64,000 nt of DNA from an uncultured Bacteroides sp. (GCA_905203765.1 CAJKXC010000011.1:1-64000); one strand, 5' to 3'. Numbered from the stretch's first letter, positions 34,306 through 42,565 are shown. A program made the numbers and translations. Notes: a model not told the origin generated them from the letters alone.

Positions 34306-36705
34306 ATGAAAACGACAATCTGTTTCTCCGAATTCAACGACGTGCGCAGCAAGTGTGCACAAACCATCACCCTTCAGCAGTTCATCGACAAACTGCGCAG
34401 CGACCACTTCCGCCAACCGGTCACAGAGTACCGCCGCCTTCGGGCACTGGCGGGATGCGAAGCCCAGGCGCAAGCCATCAAGAACCGTATGCCGTGCATC
34501 GTCCCTGCCGGCATCTGCTTTGGCGGACATGCCGTCACCGACCTGCAGCAGCCCAGCGGCATTGTCTGCATAGACCTCGACCATACCGCCCGCCGCACTG
34601 CCGAAATCAGGCAACTGGCAGAGCAGCTTCCCTGGGTGGTGGCCGCTTTCGTCAGCATCTCGGGCGAAGGGGTGAAAATTCTGGCGCTCGCCCGTGCGGA
34701 AGATGTCCGAAGGGGCTACGCACCGCTCTATGCCGCCGTAGGCACAGCCATCAGCAGCCACGTGCAGCATCCTTACGACGCGGCTTGCCGCACGCTGACA
34801 CAACCCTGTTTCTACTCTTGGGACCCGGACGCCTATTACAATCCCAATGCCACTGCATTCCCCATGCCCGAGCCATTGCTTGTCCCGACGTCCGAACCGA
34901 CGCCCGTCACGGCATCCGTCCCTGCGCCCTCTCCGCAAGCCCAGCCCTTGCAGACAGGCGCCCCCATCACTTCCGACGAACTTCTCTACCGCTTCCTTCA
35001 ACGCTTCGACAAGCAGAACCCCTTTGTCCGTGGCGAGCGAAACTCCGTCTGCCTGCGATTGGGACGCTATGCCCGCAGTAACTTTTTTTCGCAAGAAGAT
35101 GTGGAGCGAATCATCTCGGTTTATGCCGGACGCTATGCCGTAGCAGACTTTACGGAGAAAGACATACGTCAGCGTATTCTCGCTGGATATCAGCATGTTG
35201 CCCGTAATGAAGACACTGAGCAAATCCATGGTAAGGTTCAGCAAGGTTCAGGGTTCACCTATGAACCCGCCGCGAACGAAGACGGGGGAGAAGATACGGT
35301 AGATGTGTTGAATAAAAATGATGAATTGCGCGCCACAGTGCCCTGTATCCCCGACGAAGTGTACGACCTCGTTCCTTCGTTCCTGAAGCGTTGCGTGCAG
35401 TATGCTTCCAATCCGCGTGAGCGTGATACCCTGTTACTGGGTAGCATTATCTCGTGCAGTGCGCTCTTCCCGGGGGTCACCTTCTTCTACAAAGATCGCC
35501 TGTACTCGCCTCACTTCTACTTGGCAGTGGTAGCGCCTGCCGGAACCGGAAAGGGCGTGCTTGCATTCAGCAACTCCCTGCTGGACAATACCGACGAATA
35601 TTATGCATTGCAACGCCGCCAGCTCAAGAAGGATTATGATGAAGCCTGCCTGGCATGGGACGAAGAACTGCGCAAAGCGAAGAAAGAGCATCGCAAGCCC
35701 GATATGGAGTTGAAGCCTGCCGACCTGCATCCCCAATACTTCAAGATTTCCGCCACTACCAGCAAAAGCCGGCTCATCGAGAGTTTGGCAGCTTCGGGAA
35801 AAATAGGTTGCATCATGACGTCCACCGAAATTATTACACTCACCGCTGCCCTCAAGCAAGATTGCGGTGCCTTCGACGACATTCTGCTCAAGGCCTTCCA
35901 CCACGAAGAAGTATCTTCCTCGTTCAAAACGGACGGCGAACCGCTCGTAGCACGGCATCCTTGCCTCAGCGTCTGTCTGTCGGGCACGCAAGAACAGTTT
36001 GCCACCCTTTTTCGTTCGCTCGAAACCGGGCTTTACAGCCGCTTTGCCTTCTACACGCGTGCCAAGGAAATGCAATGGGTGAGTTGCGCACCCGGTACGG
36101 AAGGCATTGATCTGAAGAACTATTTCCACGGTTTGGGCGATGAACTGTTGGAGATGCACAAAGGTCTGCTGCAATCGCCCACCTACGTCACCTTTACGCC
36201 CCGGCAGTGGGAAGAGCACACCCGCCACTTCGGCGCTCTGCTTCGGAAGGCCGATGCCGAGGGACGCGAATCAACGGCAGGCATCATCTTCCGTTGCGGG
36301 TTGCAGACCATGCGCATTGCCGCCACGTTCACCATCTTCCGCAAGTGGGACGATTACCGTTTTGCCAAGGAGTACACCTGTACCGACGATGATTTCCATG
36401 CCGCCATGCTGATAGGGCGTACGCTGCTCGAACACAGCCTGCTGCTCAGTACCTCGTTACCCGACAGCCAGCAACAGCCTGTAGCCATGCACCGTTTCTA
36501 CCGCTTGGACGAAACACTTGCTGCACTACCCGCCACCTTCTCATATACCGATTTTGTGAATAAGGCTAAGGAACTGGGGTTGTCGCGCAGCACTGCACAA
36601 CGTATGCTGAAACATGCCGTAAAACTTCAATGCGTTGATAAAGAGGATAATGTATATTCTCAAAAGAAGGACGCATCTGCTGGCGAGGCTATAGCTGAAC
36701 CTTGA
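34306..36705 (+). CDS. VirE-N/DUF3987 primase-helicase-like protein
   Basis: This 799-residue protein has two modules. The N-terminus (about 1-200) is the BT4734/BF3469-type VirE N-terminal domain, with a primase-like core (VCIDLDHTARRTAEIRQLAEQLPWVVAAFVSISGEGVKILALA). A linker with a PriCT-like helical segment (about 225-300) follows. Residues about 345-720 are DUF3987, a P-loop helicase-like domain with Walker A VVAPAGTGKG. It resembles the replication proteins of integrated elements but has no integrase nearby. It is followed 47 nt later by DUF4248; this pair recurs beside HU-like and amidase genes in Bacteroides. Biochemical activity is inferred. Confidence 0.88.
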   Translation: MKTTICFSEFNDVRSKCAQTITLQQFIDKLRSDHFRQPVTEYRRLRALAGCEAQAQAIKNRMPCIVPAGICFGGHAVTDLQQPSGIVCIDLDHTARRTAEIRQLAEQLPWVVAAFVSISGEGVKILALARAEDVRRGYAPLYAAVGTAISSHVQHPYDAACRTLTQPCFYSWDPDAYYNPNATAFPMPEPLLVPTSEPTPVTASVPAPSPQAQPLQTGAPITSDELLYRFLQRFDKQNPFVRGERNSVCLRLGRYARSNFFSQEDVERIISVYAGRYAVADFTEKDIRQRILAGYQHVARNEDTEQIHGKVQQGSGFTYEPAANEDGGEDTVDVLNKNDELRATVPCIPDEVYDLVPSFLKRCVQYASNPRERDTLLLGSIISCSALFPGVTFFYKDRLYSPHFYLAVVAPAGTGKGVLAFSNSLLDNTDEYYALQRRQLKKDYDEACLAWDEELRKAKKEHRKPDMELKPADLHPQYFKISATTSKSRLIESLAASGKIGCIMTSTEIITLTAALKQDCGAFDDILLKAFHHEEVSSSFKTDGEPLVARHPCLSVCLSGTQEQFATLFRSLETGLYSRFAFYTRAKEMQWVSCAPGTEGIDLKNYFHGLGDELLEMHKGLLQSPTYVTFTPRQWEEHTRHFGALLRKADAEGRESTAGIIFRCGLQTMRIAATFTIFRKWDDYRFAKEYTCTDDDFHAAMLIGRTLLEHSLLLSTSLPDSQQQPVAMHRFYRLDETLAALPATFSYTDFVNKAKELGLSRSTAQRMLKHAVKLQCVDKEDNVYSQKKDASAGEAIAEP

Positions 36706-36752
36706 ACCTTGCTGAACCCTATTCATTTTGAAACAACTAAAACTACAGCGAT

Positions 36753-37037
36753 ATGAAAGAGGAAGAAGAAAAGAAAAAAGAAGTGTCCCCGAAGGGTGAA
36801 AAGCCATCCTCAGCGGATGAGAAGCCGTTCGTCATCAAACCCTACCTGAAGGTGGAACTGGCACGTCTGTACTCGCCCCATCTGTCCGACCGCTCTGCCA
36901 TGAACAAGCTGAACAGCTGGATACGCCGCAATCCCCAACTCTACGCCCGCCTCTACAACGGGCGCGAGGGCAAGAACGACATCTGCTTCTCCGCCCGCCA
37001 GGTACGACTGCTGGTGGAGCATCTGGACGAACCATAA
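36753..37037 (+). CDS. DUF4248 family protein
   Basis: This 94-residue protein has a charged N-terminal 25 residues (KEEEEKKKEVSPKGEKPSS) followed by the DUF4248 core: KPYLKVELARLYSPHLSDRSAMNKLNSWIRRNPQL, with a C-terminal SARQVRLLVEHLDEP helix. The core looks like a small helix-turn-helix-type fold, but DNA binding is not established. It is the second gene after VirE/DUF3987 and belongs to the recurring Bacteroides cassette. Confidence 0.85.
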   Translation: MKEEEEKKKEVSPKGEKPSSADEKPFVIKPYLKVELARLYSPHLSDRSAMNKLNSWIRRNPQLYARLYNGREGKNDICFSARQVRLLVEHLDEP

Positions 37038-37066
37038 AATGCCGTTCCATGACTCGCAAGGCGGAA

Positions 37067-37176
37067 AAGCGCCTATGTTTTACCCGAAATGCGGCAATGT
37101 TTTATCCGAAAAGCGGCAATGTTTCCGGTCAAAAGCGGCAGTGTTTTCACGCAAAACATTACCGCTTTTCTCTGAG
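37067..37176. repeat. Array C: 22-bp units ending in an inverted copy
   Basis: Four contiguous 22-bp units start at 37067, 37089, 37111 and 37133, with core AAGCGGCAATGTTTT and a CCGAA end. The next stretch (about 37151-37168) is an inverted copy, so unit 4 forms a stem AAGCGGCAGTGTTTT/AAAACATTACCGCTT. It could end transcription of VirE-DUF4248. Confidence 0.85.
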
Positions 37177-37261
37177 GAGAGTGGCTCTTAGGTGATTAAT
37201 GATTAAATATGGTTCATCCGACAAATGCGTAGTTAAACGATAATTTAGCGCAGCAAAGCCT

Positions 37262-37436
37262 GAAAGGCTTTCATCTATCAGCCCAGGGCAACGCCCTGGG
37301 TTTAAGAACGCCCCTTCACCTTACGCCCTGAAAGGGCATAAGATACAGTATACAGGCTTTTGCCCTTTCAGGGCGCAGAGATAGAGGTGTATTATTACCC
37401 AGGGCGTTGCCCTGGGCTGATAGATGAAAGGCTTTC
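37262..37436. repeat. Nested inverted-repeat element (175 bp)
   Basis: Outer arms of 40 bp (37262-37301 and 37397-37436) match at 39 positions and contain GCCCAGGGCAACGCCCTGGG. Inner arms of 15 bp (37324-37338, 37361-37375; CGCCCTGAAAGGGCA) match perfectly. No coding frame is present, so it is a MITE- or REP-like element. Related partial sequence lies at about 42525-42556. Confidence 0.9.
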
Positions 37437-37459
37437 AGCCTTAGGCTACGCTGGTAAAT

Positions 37460-37488
37460 GCACAGAACTCTGTGTCCTCTGTGATAAA
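37460..37488. repeat. Partial CACAGAG-family repeat
   Basis: ACTCTGTGTCCTCTGTG resembles one outer arm of the element at 40059-40215 and the solo arm at 42458-42490. Confidence 0.6.
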
Positions 37489-37537
37489 ATCGGATCAACC
37501 TTAAATATTTGCTACTATTTTACTCTTTACTTCTATG

Positions 37538-37561
37538 AATATAACTAATTAGTTATATTTG
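37538..37561 (+). promoter_or_regulatory. Operator palindrome overlapping a -7 element
   Basis: A 22-bp perfect palindrome centred on ACTAATTAGT (37538-37559) overlaps TATATTTG (37554-37561). This is the classic layout of an autorepressed antitoxin promoter. The predicted start is near 37568, 18 nt before the XRE gene. Confidence 0.75.
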
Positions 37562-37585
37562 CATCATGGAATCAGATTTAGCGTT

Positions 37586-37900
37586 ATGATACAGTTAGAT
37601 GAAAAGAAACTGGCGAAGCTCAAGACTACAAACCAGTTGCTTGATGAGAAATATGGTGAACATGGTACAGCTACCCGTGAGGCTTTCAATGAAAGGACAA
37701 TGGCATGGTATTATGGCGATATACTGCGGGAGCGCCGTAAAGAACTCAAATTAACCCAAAAACAGTTGGCTCAGAAAATCGGTAAGGAACAGAGCTATAT
37801 TGCCCGTGTTGAAAAAGGCGAAGCGGATATACAATTATCAAGCTTTTTCCGTATTGCCCGTGCACTTGGCATTGAATTTACACCTACATTTATTTTATAG
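37586..37900 (+). CDS. XRE-family regulator, orphan HigA-like antitoxin
   Basis: This 104-residue protein has a C-terminal helix-turn-helix (GDILRERRKELKLTQKQLAQKIGKEQSYIARVEKGE, about 45-80) and an N-terminal linker, as in HigA-type antitoxins. I chose ATG 37586, which overlaps the stop of a 7-codon open frame (37566-37589) as ATGA. Related loci carry a RelE/HigB toxin gene in that place; here only the mini-frame remains and no toxin is found either side. The downstream neighbour is the convergent MATE gene, 4 bp away. The likely function is autoregulation from the upstream palindrome. Confidence 0.85.
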   Translation: MIQLDEKKLAKLKTTNQLLDEKYGEHGTATREAFNERTMAWYYGDILRERRKELKLTQKQLAQKIGKEQSYIARVEKGEADIQLSSFFRIARALGIEFTPTFIL

Positions 37901-37904
37901 GCAA

Positions 37905-39248
37905 CTATACTTCGCGTACCTTCAGTTTCTTCACATACAGCCACAGCGCCACTACTGCCGTGATGAATGCAAAGAAGTCCGATACCGGCATGCACGCCCA
38001 TATTCCGTCCAGTCCCAGGTAGTGGGGGAATATAAGCAATCCGGGCAGCAGGTAGAGCAACTGGCGCGTCAGCGACAGGAAGATGCTGATTTTGGCTTTT
38101 CCGATGCTCTGGAAGAAGTTGCTGATTACGATTTGGGCGCCTACCAGCGGGAAGATGGCTACACAGATGCGTACACCCCGGGCGGCAAGGTCTATCAGCG
38201 TGCCGTCGCCGGTGAAGATGGCAGAGACGGCGTGCGGAAATAGTTCGCAGATGATGAATCCGGTGCTGGTGATGCAGACGCCGGTGATGATGCCCAGCCA
38301 CAGGGTTGCCTTCACGCGGTCGTGCTTCTGCGCACCGAAGTTATAACCTACGATGGGCTGCATACCCATGGTCAGTCCCAGTACAATCATGACGTACAGC
38401 GTCAGCAGGCGGTTGATGATGCCGTAGGCACCGATTGCCATGTCGCCGCCATACTCTTGCAGGCTGTTGTTCACGATAATCACGATGGCACAGGCGCATA
38501 CGTTCATCAGGAAGGGCGACATGCCGATGGAGAGGATGCTGACGATGATGCGCTTCTTTATCCGCCAGAAACCGCGTTGCAGGCGTACGATGCTCGCAGG
38601 CTGGAAGAAATGGCTCAGTACCCACACCATGCCGATGAACTGCGAAATCACCGTTGCCGTGGCTGCTCCGCGTATGCCCCAGCCGAACTGGAAGATGAAG
38701 ATGGGGGCGAGGATGATGTTGCACACCACGGTTACCATGGACGTCAGCATCGCTTTCCGGGGATAGCCCGTGGCACGCATGATGTTGTTCAGGCCGATCA
38801 TGGTATAAGTGATGGGGGTGCCCAGCAGAATCACCTGCATGAAGTCGCGTGCATAGGGCAGTGTGTCGTTGCTGGCTCCGAAGAAGAGCAGGATGTCGTC
38901 CAGAAACACAAATGAAATAGTGCCGAATACCAGGGCATTGATCAGGCAGAACATCAGCGTATTTCCCAACACTTCGTTGGCTCCGTCTATATCTTTCTGC
39001 CCCAGGCGGATGGACGAGATGGTAGAGCCGCCTGCCGAGACAACGGTACAGAATGCCACTACCAGGTTCATCAGCGGGAAGGTGATGGCAAGTCCGGCAA
39101 TACCCATGGCGCCTACGCCGTGGCCGATGAAGATGCTGTCGATAATGTTGTACAACGAGGTAATCGTCATGGCGATGATGGCGGGAATGGAATACTGCAG
39201 AAGTAGTTTGCCAATGCGTTCGGTGCCTAAAATGTGCGGGTTGTTCAT
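37905..39248 (-). CDS. MATE-family multidrug efflux transporter
   Basis: This 447-residue inner-membrane protein has about 12 helices in two similar halves. Family signatures are LLQYSIPAIIAMTITSLYNIIDSIFIGHGVGAMGIAGLAI near the start and GMSPFLMNVCACAIVIIVNNSLQ at the second half. MATE pumps export cationic drugs or metabolites using Na+ or H+ gradients; neither substrate nor ion can be read. The gene converges on the orphan XRE gene and is divergent from the HAD gene. Confidence 0.93.
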   Translation of the reverse strand: MNNPHILGTERIGKLLLQYSIPAIIAMTITSLYNIIDSIFIGHGVGAMGIAGLAITFPLMNLVVAFCTVVSAGGSTISSIRLGQKDIDGANEVLGNTLMFCLINALVFGTISFVFLDDILLFFGASNDTLPYARDFMQVILLGTPITYTMIGLNNIMRATGYPRKAMLTSMVTVVCNIILAPIFIFQFGWGIRGAATATVISQFIGMVWVLSHFFQPASIVRLQRGFWRIKKRIIVSILSIGMSPFLMNVCACAIVIIVNNSLQEYGGDMAIGAYGIINRLLTLYVMIVLGLTMGMQPIVGYNFGAQKHDRVKATLWLGIITGVCITSTGFIICELFPHAVSAIFTGDGTLIDLAARGVRICVAIFPLVGAQIVISNFFQSIGKAKISIFLSLTRQLLYLLPGLLIFPHYLGLDGIWACMPVSDFFAFITAVVALWLYVKKLKVREV

Positions 39249-39273
39249 TTTGATAAGACTCGATTAAGTAGCG

Positions 39274-39281
39274 CAAAGGTA
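39274..39281 (-). promoter_or_regulatory. -7 element for the MATE gene
   Basis: Minus strand TACCTTTG, exact, 26 nt before the start. No clean -33. It overlaps the divergent HAD promoter region. Confidence 0.55.
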
Positions 39282-39288
39282 CAAAAAA

Positions 39289-39320
39289 TTTGTTTGCTTC
39301 GCAGATTATTCTCACCTTTG
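39289..39320 (+). promoter_or_regulatory. Bacteroides-type promoter for the HAD gene
   Basis: TTTG (39289-39292), 20-nt spacer, CACCTTTG (39313-39320; one mismatch to TAnnTTTG). Confidence 0.6.
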
Positions 39321-39369
39321 CGAACATATAAATTAAAGGTATTAACAGATTAAGGTAAAAGATAAGTTT

Positions 39370-40017
39370 ATGGATACAACAAAAAACATTGCTGTCCTTT
39401 TCGATTTTGATGGCGTAGTGGTGGACACTGAGACGCAATACAGCATCTTCTGGCACAAAGCCGGCGTGGATTATTTAGGTATGAACGACCTGGAAAACCG
39501 TGTGAAGGGTCAGACGCTGGTTTACATTTATGATACATTCTTCCCCGGAAAGACCCGCGAGCAGGAAGAAATCACTGCTGCACTCAACCGCTTTGAACAG
39601 GAAATGTCGTTTGATTACATTCCCGGTGTGCTCGACTTCATTGCCGACTTGCGCAGCCACGACACTCGTCTGGCGGTAGTTACCAGCTCCAACGACCAGA
39701 AGATGGCTGCCGTATATCGCGCCCACCCGGAAGTAAAGACTCTCTTCGACCGTATTCTTACCGCCGAGATGTTCACCTGTTCCAAACCTGCACCGGACTG
39801 TTTCCTGCTGGGGATGGATATCTTCGGTACTACTCCCGATACAACGTATGTATTCGAGGATTCCTTCAACGGACTGAAGGCGGGAATGGCTTCCGATGCC
39901 GTTGTCATCGGCCTTGCCACCACCAACAGCCGTGAGGAGATTGCTCCGCTCTGCCATCATATTTTGGATGATTTCCAGGGCTTCACGTACGATAAAATGC
40001 TCCAGGTGCACAAGTAA
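39370..40017 (+). CDS. HAD-family phosphatase / beta-phosphoglucomutase-like
   Basis: This 215-residue HAD hydrolase has motif I FDFDGVVVDTE (nucleophile Asp and general-acid Asp), an alpha-helical cap (about 20-90), motif II VVTSSN, motif III Lys in SKPAPDCF, and motif IV FEDSFNGLKAG. The cap type and sequence fit the subfamily I phosphatases and mutases that act on sugar phosphates. The substrate is uncertain. A promoter for the next gene (panB) starts 14 nt after its stop. Confidence 0.88.
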   Translation: MDTTKNIAVLFDFDGVVVDTETQYSIFWHKAGVDYLGMNDLENRVKGQTLVYIYDTFFPGKTREQEEITAALNRFEQEMSFDYIPGVLDFIADLRSHDTRLAVVTSSNDQKMAAVYRAHPEVKTLFDRILTAEMFTCSKPAPDCFLLGMDIFGTTPDTTYVFEDSFNGLKAGMASDAVVIGLATTNSREEIAPLCHHILDDFQGFTYDKMLQVHK

Positions 40018-40030
40018 AGGGAAAAAGCAC

Positions 40031-40038
40031 TACCTTTG
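40031..40038 (+). promoter_or_regulatory. -7 element for panB
   Basis: TACCTTTG, exact. A transcript from near 40045 would carry the whole palindromic element 40059-40215 in its 5' leader. Confidence 0.5.
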
Positions 40039-40058
40039 CGGCGGAAAAAGGTATTTAG

Positions 40059-40215
40059 TTCACCACAGAGGGCACAGAGTCCCACAGAGTTTATATAGAA
40101 ACGCAGATTAACGCAGATTTTCGCAAAGAGAAAAAGCCTGAATAATCTGTGTGAATCTGCGTTAATCTGCGTTTTGTTCTTTTCCTCTGTGAGACTCTGT
40201 ACCCTCTGTGGTGAA
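40059..40215. repeat. Nested inverted-repeat element (157 bp), CACAGAG family
   Basis: Outer arms of 31 bp (40059-40089, 40185-40215; TTCACCACAGAGGG...) match at 29 positions. Inner arms of 21 bp (40099-40119, 40154-40174; built of ACGCAGATTA repeats) match perfectly. No coding frame. Solo arms of the same family occur at 42458-42490 and 37460-37488. Confidence 0.92.
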
Positions 40216-40257
40216 TTAAACATTCATCGGATAAACAAATTAAATAATTAATTTATT

Positions 40258-41079
40258 ATGGCTGGATATATTTCAGACGACACTCGTAAAGTGACTACAC
40301 ATCGCCTTGTAGAAATGAAGCAAAGAGGCGAAAAGATATCAATGCTTACGGCATACGACTACACCATGGCGCAGATTGTAGACGGCGCCGGGATAGACGT
40401 AATCCTTGTGGGCGACTCCGCTTCCAACGTGATGGCGGGCAACGTAACGACTCTTCCCATTACCCTCGACCAGATGATTTATCACGCCAAATCCGTGGTA
40501 CGCGGTGTGAAGCGTGCTATGGTAGTGGTAGACATGCCTTTCGGCTCTTACCAGGGCAACGAACTCGAAGGCCTGGCATCTGCCATCCGCATCATGAAGG
40601 AGAGCCATGCCGATGCCCTGAAGCTGGAAGGCGGCGAGGAAATTATCGGCACGGTGAAGCGCATTCTCAGTGCAGGAATCCCCATCATGGGACACCTGGG
40701 GCTGATGCCGCAATCCATCAATAAATATGGCACCTACACCGTTCGTGCCAAAGATGATGCCGAAGCCGAGAAACTGATACGCGATGCACACTTGCTGGAA
40801 GAAGCCGGCTGCTTCGGGCTGGTGCTGGAGAAAATTCCTGCCGCCCTTGCCGAACGTGTGGCAAGCGAACTGACGATTCCCGTTATCGGCATAGGCGCCG
40901 GTGGCGAAGTGGACGGCCAGGTGCTGGTGGTGCAGGATATGCTGGGTATGAACAATGGTTTCCGTCCCCGTTTTCTGCGTCGCTATGCCGACCTTCATAC
41001 AGTGATGACGGATGCCATCAGCCGATATGTATCCGATGTGAAGAACTTAGACTTCCCGAATGAGAAAGAACAGTACTAA
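40258..41079 (+). CDS. panB: 3-methyl-2-oxobutanoate hydroxymethyltransferase (pantothenate synthesis)
   Basis: PanB adds a hydroxymethyl group from 5,10-methylene-THF to alpha-ketoisovalerate, the first step toward pantothenate and CoA. The 273-residue protein has the TIM-barrel signatures: MLTAYDYTMAQIVDGAGIDVILVGDSASNVMAG (first metal Asp), MVVVDMPFGSYQG (second Asp), LKLEGGEEI, IPIMGHLGLMPQS, and IPVIGIGAGGEVDGQVLVVQDMLGM. The MFS gene start overlaps its end. No other pan genes are in the window. Confidence 0.97.
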   Translation: MAGYISDDTRKVTTHRLVEMKQRGEKISMLTAYDYTMAQIVDGAGIDVILVGDSASNVMAGNVTTLPITLDQMIYHAKSVVRGVKRAMVVVDMPFGSYQGNELEGLASAIRIMKESHADALKLEGGEEIIGTVKRILSAGIPIMGHLGLMPQSINKYGTYTVRAKDDAEAEKLIRDAHLLEEAGCFGLVLEKIPAALAERVASELTIPVIGIGAGGEVDGQVLVVQDMLGMNNGFRPRFLRRYADLHTVMTDAISRYVSDVKNLDFPNEKEQY

Positions 41080-42037
41080 TAAACTTATGACACTGAATTT
41101 CTGGCGGATGTGCGTGGCAAACCTGCTGTTGTTCGCATCCGTCTACATGCTTTTTCCGCTGCTGCCTTTCGTGATGGGGCAGCAGTTGGGCATCTCCATC
41201 GGACAGGTGGGCAGTATGTTCCTGGCGTTTGCGGCGGCTATGTTCGTTGTAGGGCCGTTTCATGCCCATCTGGTGGACGAATACAAACGGAAGCATGTGC
41301 TGCTGTACTCCCTTCTGGTGATGCTGGCTGCTACGCTGGGCTATGCCTTTGTTGACAGCTATATGCATCTTTTGCTGCTTGCCGTGGTGCAGGGGGCATG
41401 CTTCGGGTTGGCTACTACGGCGGGCATCACCGTAGCTATTGACATTACTACCTCTGCACGGCGCAGTGCCGGAAACATGGTTTATGCATGGGCTGCCCGG
41501 TTGGGTATGCTGGTAGGGGTGGTGCTGGGCGTGTGGCTGTACAAGGTTTATGGTTTCCGTACCGTTATCTATCTGTCTGTGGCAGCGGGGCTGTTCAGCA
41601 TCTTCTTTGCATCGAGGGTGTATGTTGCTTTCCGGGCTCCCATCGGGATGCCGTGGTGCAATGCCGACCGCTTTCTGTTGCCCCGTGCCTGGCTTCCTGC
41701 CATCAATATGGTGCTGATTGCTTTTGTGCCGGGAGTGCTGCTGCCGCTGATGTTTGTGGGTGACTACTGGTCGCTGTTGGCACTGGCGGCGTTGGCTTTT
41801 GTAACGGTGCCGTTTACGAGGATGTTTGTCAAACTGTCGTATCATTGCCAGCGTGGAACGGCGAATACTACCTGCCACTTGTCCATGGAAACAGGGATAT
41901 TGGTAGGTATGGCGGTGGCTTGCTGTCTGATGGATGAAGCGCAGCTATATCATATAGGTTCTGTTGCCGCACTGCTTTCCCTGTTCTTCTTCGTGTTGCT
42001 GGCTTATCCTTATTATAAGAAGAAACGGGTGAGGTAG
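41060..42037 (+). CDS. Short MFS transporter
   Basis: This 325-residue membrane protein has about 10 hydrophobic helices. The N-terminal half is a clear MFS half: FLAFAAAMFVVGPFHAHLVDEYKRKHVLLYSLLVMLAAT holds the loop 2-3 motif (GPxxxxxxDxxxRK-like). It is shorter than usual MFS proteins (about 390-420), with the second half reduced. It overlaps panB by 20 nt from ATG 41060; an alternative ATG at 41087 would avoid the overlap and still include helix 1. Coupling to panB suggests transport of pantothenate or a related compound, but that is inference. Confidence 0.82.
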   Translation: MRKNSTNKLMTLNFWRMCVANLLLFASVYMLFPLLPFVMGQQLGISIGQVGSMFLAFAAAMFVVGPFHAHLVDEYKRKHVLLYSLLVMLAATLGYAFVDSYMHLLLLAVVQGACFGLATTAGITVAIDITTSARRSAGNMVYAWAARLGMLVGVVLGVWLYKVYGFRTVIYLSVAAGLFSIFFASRVYVAFRAPIGMPWCNADRFLLPRAWLPAINMVLIAFVPGVLLPLMFVGDYWSLLALAALAFVTVPFTRMFVKLSYHCQRGTANTTCHLSMETGILVGMAVACCLMDEAQLYHIGSVAALLSLFFFVLLAYPYYKKKRVR

Positions 42038-42079
42038 ATTTTGGAACACAAGAAGTCGTAAGTTGCTGAAATAAAGAGT

Positions 42080-42436
42080 TTATAAGTAAGGGACAAAAAT
42101 CAACAATCCGATAATTGCCGCCGCAACAGCGCACACCAGCACTGCTCCGGCGGCAATGTCTTTTACCTGTCCGGCAATGGGATGGCGTTGGGGCGAAACC
42201 AGGTCGACCAGCTTCTCAATGGCGGTGTTGAAGAGTTCGGCGGCTATCACCATGCCGATGCAGAGGATAACGAGCATCCACTCCGTGCGGGTGATGCCGA
42301 ACGCGAATCCGGCAATGACGACTACTGCCGTGGCTATCAGATGAAAGCTCAGGTTCTGTTCTTTCCCCACACAGGCTTTGATGCCTTGCCAGGCATAGCC
42401 AAAACTGCGGAGCTGTTTCTTTAAATTGTACTTCAT
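42080..42436 (-). CDS. dgkA: Diacylglycerol/undecaprenol kinase family
   Basis: This 118-residue integral membrane kinase has three helices. The N-terminal amphipathic segment (KKQLRSFGYAWQGIKACVGKEQNLSFHLIAT) and the active-site helix AAELFNTAIEKLVDLVSP match DgkA/UdpK. These enzymes phosphorylate diacylglycerol or undecaprenol using ATP. ATG 42436 gives the family length; upstream in-frame codons belong to a repeat. It converges on the MFS gene 43 bp away. Lipid substrate is not determined. Confidence 0.9.
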   Translation of the reverse strand: MKYNLKKQLRSFGYAWQGIKACVGKEQNLSFHLIATAVVVIAGFAFGITRTEWMLVILCIGMVIAAELFNTAIEKLVDLVSPQRHPIAGQVKDIAAGAVLVCAVAAAIIGLLIFVPYL

Positions 42437-42457
42437 ATTATATTCGTTATAATTCAG

Positions 42458-42490
42458 TTCACCACAGAGGGCACAGAGTTTCACAGAGTT
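42458..42490. repeat. Solo arm of the CACAGAG family plus partial neighbour
   Basis: TTCACCACAGAGGGCACAGA is identical to the start of the arm at 40059. The 42525-42556 stretch (GCAGCCTAAGGCTTTCAGG) resembles the outer end of the element at 37262-37436. Both look like worn remains of palindromic elements between dgkA and relA. Confidence 0.75.
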
Positions 42491-42565
42491 CTGAGAATTT
42501 ACTAGCCTATGGCTATATGCTTGTGCAGCCTAAGGCTTTCAGGCTTGGCTGCGCTATATTATCTT

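Noticed and set aside
34129..35244. A 371-codon minus-strand open frame over the VirE-like gene
   Set aside because: It lies antisense to a well-supported DUF3987 protein, has low-complexity composition and no recognisable domain.
34306..37037. Integrated mobile element with active integrase
   Set aside because: VirE/DUF3987 suggests mobility, but no integrase, transposase, relaxase or tRNA attachment site is present in the window.
37566..37589. Seven-codon frame (MESDLAL) before the XRE gene
   Set aside because: It is too short to be a functional gene; kept only as a sign of a missing toxin or a leader with stop-start overlap.
38341..39456. A 371-codon minus-strand frame overlapping the MATE gene
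   Set aside because: It is on the same strand in another frame, with Arg/His-rich translation and no start context; the MATE frame is clear.
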